A stretch of 64,000 bases of DNA from Spirometra erinaceieuropaei. Taxonomy: Eukaryota > Platyhelminthes > Cestoda > Diphyllobothriidea > Diphyllobothriidae. Below are positions 61,114-64,000 of this stretch, piece after piece. The position numbers and the translations under genes were made by a program. The notes below the pieces were generated by a model. The model worked only from the letters and a program-made list of their open reading frames with translations. It made no database searches and was not told the DNA's origin. The DNA lies in NCBI GenBank assembly GCA_902702965.1, contig CACRXP010000384.1, forward strand, positions 340,523 to 404,522, given 5' to 3'. Numbering within the stretch: position 1 is the first letter of the stretch; the number at the start of each line of letters is the position of its first letter.

Positions 61114-62632
61114 TTAGCAGATGAGAGGAATGTTTTTCTTTAGATTGACCATGTATGAATTGACCATTTCTTGCAGTATCCCAGCTGGCACAGTTGTGTG
61201 GTACAACCTAATGTCATGGTTGATGTGCTTCCATGATTTTTTTAAATAAAGAGCATCAATTCTGCAGCTCGGCTTCTCGCCATCAGTATTCATTTGTCCT
61301 GAAATGTTTGCTATAATGTCCGTATAGTAAGCTATCTTTTCGGTTATATGCCTGAATTCTCCGATCATTCGCTAAAGAGAAAAATGAATTTTATAATTTA
61401 TTTTAGGGGTTATCATAAAATTGGCATATTTAAAAGTATGCCATTAAGATAGGAAATCGACTTACATATTTTATCCGGAAATATACCGGTATAATGACAT
61501 CACTGCAGTTATACATATCTTGGTCACCAAAACTTGAAGAGCAAATAGCATCTTTAGGTTCAAAATTCCTCAAAGATATTGTTAAAGAATATGTTCTTGT
61601 ATGCCTCGTAAAATTACGCATCGAATTATCCAATGCATCGATGCTGCGAGTAAGGAATTCCCCAAACATGATCATATCATGCTTGTTGACATTATGTTCT
61701 ACGAAATATAATAATTTGCCAAACGTTAGGCTTTATTGACACAAACTAGCATAAAGACCTATTGTTAAATGTTTGTAGATATCACAGTATGTTTGATACG
61801 TTACATATTATGCAAATTATGATAATTAGCGTAAAATCTCTCTGAAGAAGCCTTATTTGTCTCCCAGACGATTAAATCGATTGTTAAAAATCTTTGTTGG
61901 CTGGCAAAAACATGTACTTCGAAATAGCAGGAGTCGTTTAAGCATGTTAATTAGACCCCAGTTCATTAATTTTATAACTATAAACGCGTACGATATTGCC
62001 CGCATTTACCTGGCCTCTGACCTGTGTGAATTAGTAAACTGAGTGGTAAATCTTAAATGGCCTGAAAAGTGGTAGGCTTATTTTACACATAGCCTTTAAT
62101 TGAAAAAAGCAAAATGCTAGAAGAGATTAGCATTCAAATCAACATTTGTATGATCCATTAAGGAGAGGTAACTCAGCTATCGTCCCTGCCTGCTATTAGG
62201 ATGTCGACGTAAATCGTGTGCAAATCAAAGGGGTTCCACAAAAAGCGCGTAATTTTTTAAAACGCCTACTTTAAATGCACTATCTGCGTAGAAGCTCAGT
62301 AGTCCTAAATATTTTATATCTTAACTCCTTGAAGTGATTAAGCAAAGGTAACTGTGGAAGCTACACTGCGTAAAGCGTTCACTTTAGATTATCGATCGTC
62401 TGCGTATTAAAGCGGCGCTGGACGTTTTTAGGTTGTTCATTTAGAGCACATATACAGCCTCCCAATTGTCAGAAACAAGTGCAGTGTTTTTTATGATAAA
62501 CAAGAAAAATATAGTGTTAATGACCACTCGAGAGAAGTCTAGGACTTCGCTAGGCATGTTACCTGTCCAAGAAAAACATGCAAATGTGACATCAGCATAC
62601 CAAACCAAAAGAGGCCACAGAACAACGATCAT
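61114..62632 (-). CDS. S5C-4, intact secreted five-cysteine protein, 186 residues
   Basis: Exons on the minus strand: 62632-62563 (70 nt), 61698-61466 (233 nt) and 61371-61114 (258 nt, TAA). Donors are GTAACA and GTAAGT; acceptors are ttatatttcgtag and tctctttag. Introns are 864 and 94 bases. The signal peptide MIVVLWPLLVWYADVTFA is one residue longer than in the paralogs and is followed by Cys19. Exon 2 aligns gap-free (FLTRSIDALDNS, AICSSS, MYNCSD, PVYFRIKY). Exon 3 has ANISGQMNT, SCRIDALYL, VPAGILQE and the ending KKNIPLIC. All five family cysteines are kept (one position shifted by one in exon 2). Sequons Asn-Phe-Thr and Asn-Ile-Ser could carry N-glycans. It converges with the possible fifth copy at 59757. 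Confidence 0.82.
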
Positions 62633-62676
62633 ATTATTTAACTGAGAGTTGTTTCACGTTGGCAACTGCTGTTGAG

Positions 62677-62702
62677 CTTTATGCTAAGCACAGTAAACCA
62701 AT
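62677..62702 (-). promoter_or_regulatory. Possible promoter elements of S5C-4
   Basis: On the minus strand ATTGGTTT is at 62702-62695 and a TATA-like GCATAAAG at 62684-62677, 45 bases before the ATG. The layout resembles S5C-1 and -2 but the TATA sequence is weaker. Confidence 0.35.
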
Positions 62703-62719
62703 CCATAGTAAGACTGGGT

Positions 62720-63505
62720 AAGGACCTATCAGAAGCACTATTGAACAGAGGACCAGACATGCCAGGTTCTGCAGAGACGCTGACAGCAATTTGGATTGCT
62801 GAATGTCTAAGTCCAAATGTTCTCAGTACGTTAGTGGTCGTCTAAAAGCGATAAGGGAATCAAAACATGTTTAACTATCAATAGAAATAAATCAGAATCA
62901 CTGATATACAGGTGTTTCTAAGACTGCGCAATGATTATTATTGCATCGTGTCACCGAAATGTCGTTAAAGCGTAAAACCCTTCTTCGTTGAGTGCTTATA
63001 CTGCTCGTTTAGAGACCTAAGCTATCAGTCTTGCAAATGCTTGGAGTGACTCGGTTAGTTAATGAGTTAATTATAGAGTTTGTTGGAGACATTCGCAGTA
63101 TTCGTGTTTTTTTTAATTGTTCAAGGTTCAGATATGTAGCAATGAGTATCCTAACCAAATGGACAGTCAACCAATGACTGATTTTTACTGTTGACAACGG
63201 CAACTTTCACGGGTTTATGACGTTTATCACTGCCAACCGTAGATAGCTGTTGACGCCAAGCACAAAAACCTGCGACTTTTAATAGATGACTTGACTGTCC
63301 TTCTCAAAATCCGAATGTCAACCAAGCATTTATTGTTTAAGAACGTGACTCGTATCTAATAATATTTAATTTATTAGTATTAACGTCTGGCCATTGAAAA
63401 ACAGCCGATATATCTAATACAAGCTGCTGAATGTGTGTGCAAATAAATCTGCTTAATTATGGTTTTGGTCAAAAAATGAATGTGTTTACATGATTGAATC
63501 AAGGA
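62720..63505. other. No identifiable gene
   Basis: No motif-bearing frame or repeat recognised between S5C-4 and the terminal-repeat element. Confidence 0.45.
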
Positions 63506-63510
63506 AAAAA

Positions 63511-63941
63511 GTGTTAGGGGGCGCCCAAAGATCGTTTATACGGAACTCACTCGTTTCGTTGTTCCTTAAGGGCTCTCTCTCTCTCTCGAGCCCAGCCAGC
63601 AGCCGCACAGCGGCGCATGATATATAGGCAGAATGACATTACCGAAAAAGACAAGGGAGACTGGAATGGCCATTTCTGGCTTATTAGCCGTCGTCAGCCA
63701 GCCATAACCAAGTCCGAAGTGTGGAACACCCGAGCCTCGAACTCGCAACCTGTTGGGTTAGAAGTCAACGCCTCTACTCACCGGGCCACGAGTCCGTTGC
63801 CCTGTTGGTTTTCGATCGGGAATATACAGTGTTAGAGGGCGCTCACCGATCGTTCATACGAAACTCACTCGTTCCGTTGTGCCTTAAGGGCTCTCTCTCT
63901 CGAGCCCAAACAGCAGCCGCACAGCGGCGCATGATATATAG
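63511..63941 (-). mobile_element. tRNA-Arg-derived SINE-like element between direct repeats
   Basis: Two direct repeats, 63511-63627 and 63829-63941, share gtgttagagggcgc, the (CT)n-cgagccca stretch, cagcagccgcacagcggcgc and atgatatatag. Between them, on the minus strand, lies a tRNA-like head at 63795-63721 followed by about 90 bases of unique body. The layout could be two tandem SINEs, the outer one lacking its head, or one element with terminal direct repeats of about 115 bases. Confidence 0.65.
63721..63795 (-). repeat. tRNA-Arg(UCU)-like SINE head with A and B boxes
   Basis: Minus-strand reading gives an A-box-like TGGCCCGGTGAGTAG, an anticodon-loop-like GACTTCTAAC and a B-box-like GGTTGCGAGTTCGAGGCTC with spacing as in a tRNA. 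The TTGACTTCTAA...AGGTTG...GTTCGA pattern matches tRNA-Arg-UCU as I remember it. The cloverleaf stems are imperfect, so it is a SINE promoter head, not a tRNA gene. Confidence 0.6.
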
Positions 63942-64000
63942 TTTTTAACATTATTAAGCCAAGCCATGTGTCGCTTTTCAGCAAATTATCTGTCTGAAAT

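Noticed and set aside
63721..63795. Functional tRNA-Arg gene
   Set aside because: Stems are imperfect and the sequence continues into a SINE-like body between repeats.
1..64000. CRISPR array, rRNA or bacterial operon
   Set aside because: No regular spacer-repeat series, rRNA cores or tightly packed long ORFs are present.

Overview
This is eukaryotic nuclear DNA from an invertebrate, most likely a parasitic flatworm and probably a diphyllobothriidean tapeworm. That call is inference. It rests on short introns with GTAAG-type donors, an AT-rich and repeat-laden landscape, many decayed Penelope-like elements with GIY-YIG endonuclease tails, and a LINE whose C-terminus carries a C2H2-like finger array of a kind I associate with those tapeworms from memory. 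There are no bacterial-style operons, rRNA genes or CRISPR arrays.

The main host content is a dispersed cluster of one small gene family, labelled here S5C (secreted, five conserved cysteines). I do not recognise the family. Four copies share the same architecture. Exon 1 (67-70 nt) encodes a signal peptide ending in Ala-Cys and stops in phase 1. Exon 2 is 233 nt and ends in phase 0. Intron 2 is 90-113 nt. Exon 3 is 258-264 nt and ends in a Cys codon followed directly by the stop. The copies are S5C-1 (298-1898, +), S5C-2 (17446-18688, -), S5C-3 (35739-37975, +) and S5C-4 (61114-62632, -). S5C-2, -3 and -4 are intact and predict 185, 185 and 186 residues. S5C-1 carries a 136-bp tandem duplication inside exon 2 that breaks the frame. 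There is also a possible diverged fifth copy (59757-60257, +) and an exon-2-like relic (about 29430-29590, +). S5C-1 and S5C-2 share a 21-base identical TATA-containing promoter core.

The rest is mostly mobile-element debris. Penelope-like fragments lie at 2473-5400 (-), 12620-13570 (+), 14024-15221 (inverted pair), 19900-21430 (+), 22215-22390 (-), 32642-33520 (+), 39095-39560 (+), 43790-44120 (-), 52045-52770 (-) and 56585-56800 (+). Other pieces are a LINE reverse-transcriptase fragment (11690-12070), a LINE 3' part with decayed zinc fingers (39690-41040) followed by a repeated 3' region (41090-42450, again at 50870-51345), a fold-back element (7501-7978), a dispersed LTR-like repeat that clusters around the S5C genes, and an element with a tRNA-Arg-like head between two direct repeats (63511-63941). 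There are also several local duplications, the clearest being a 1.34-kb direct pair at 44979-47630. Large stretches between these hold nothing I can identify.

Coordinates of exons come from reading splice consensus and aligning the paralogs by eye. No search, alignment program or expression data was available.
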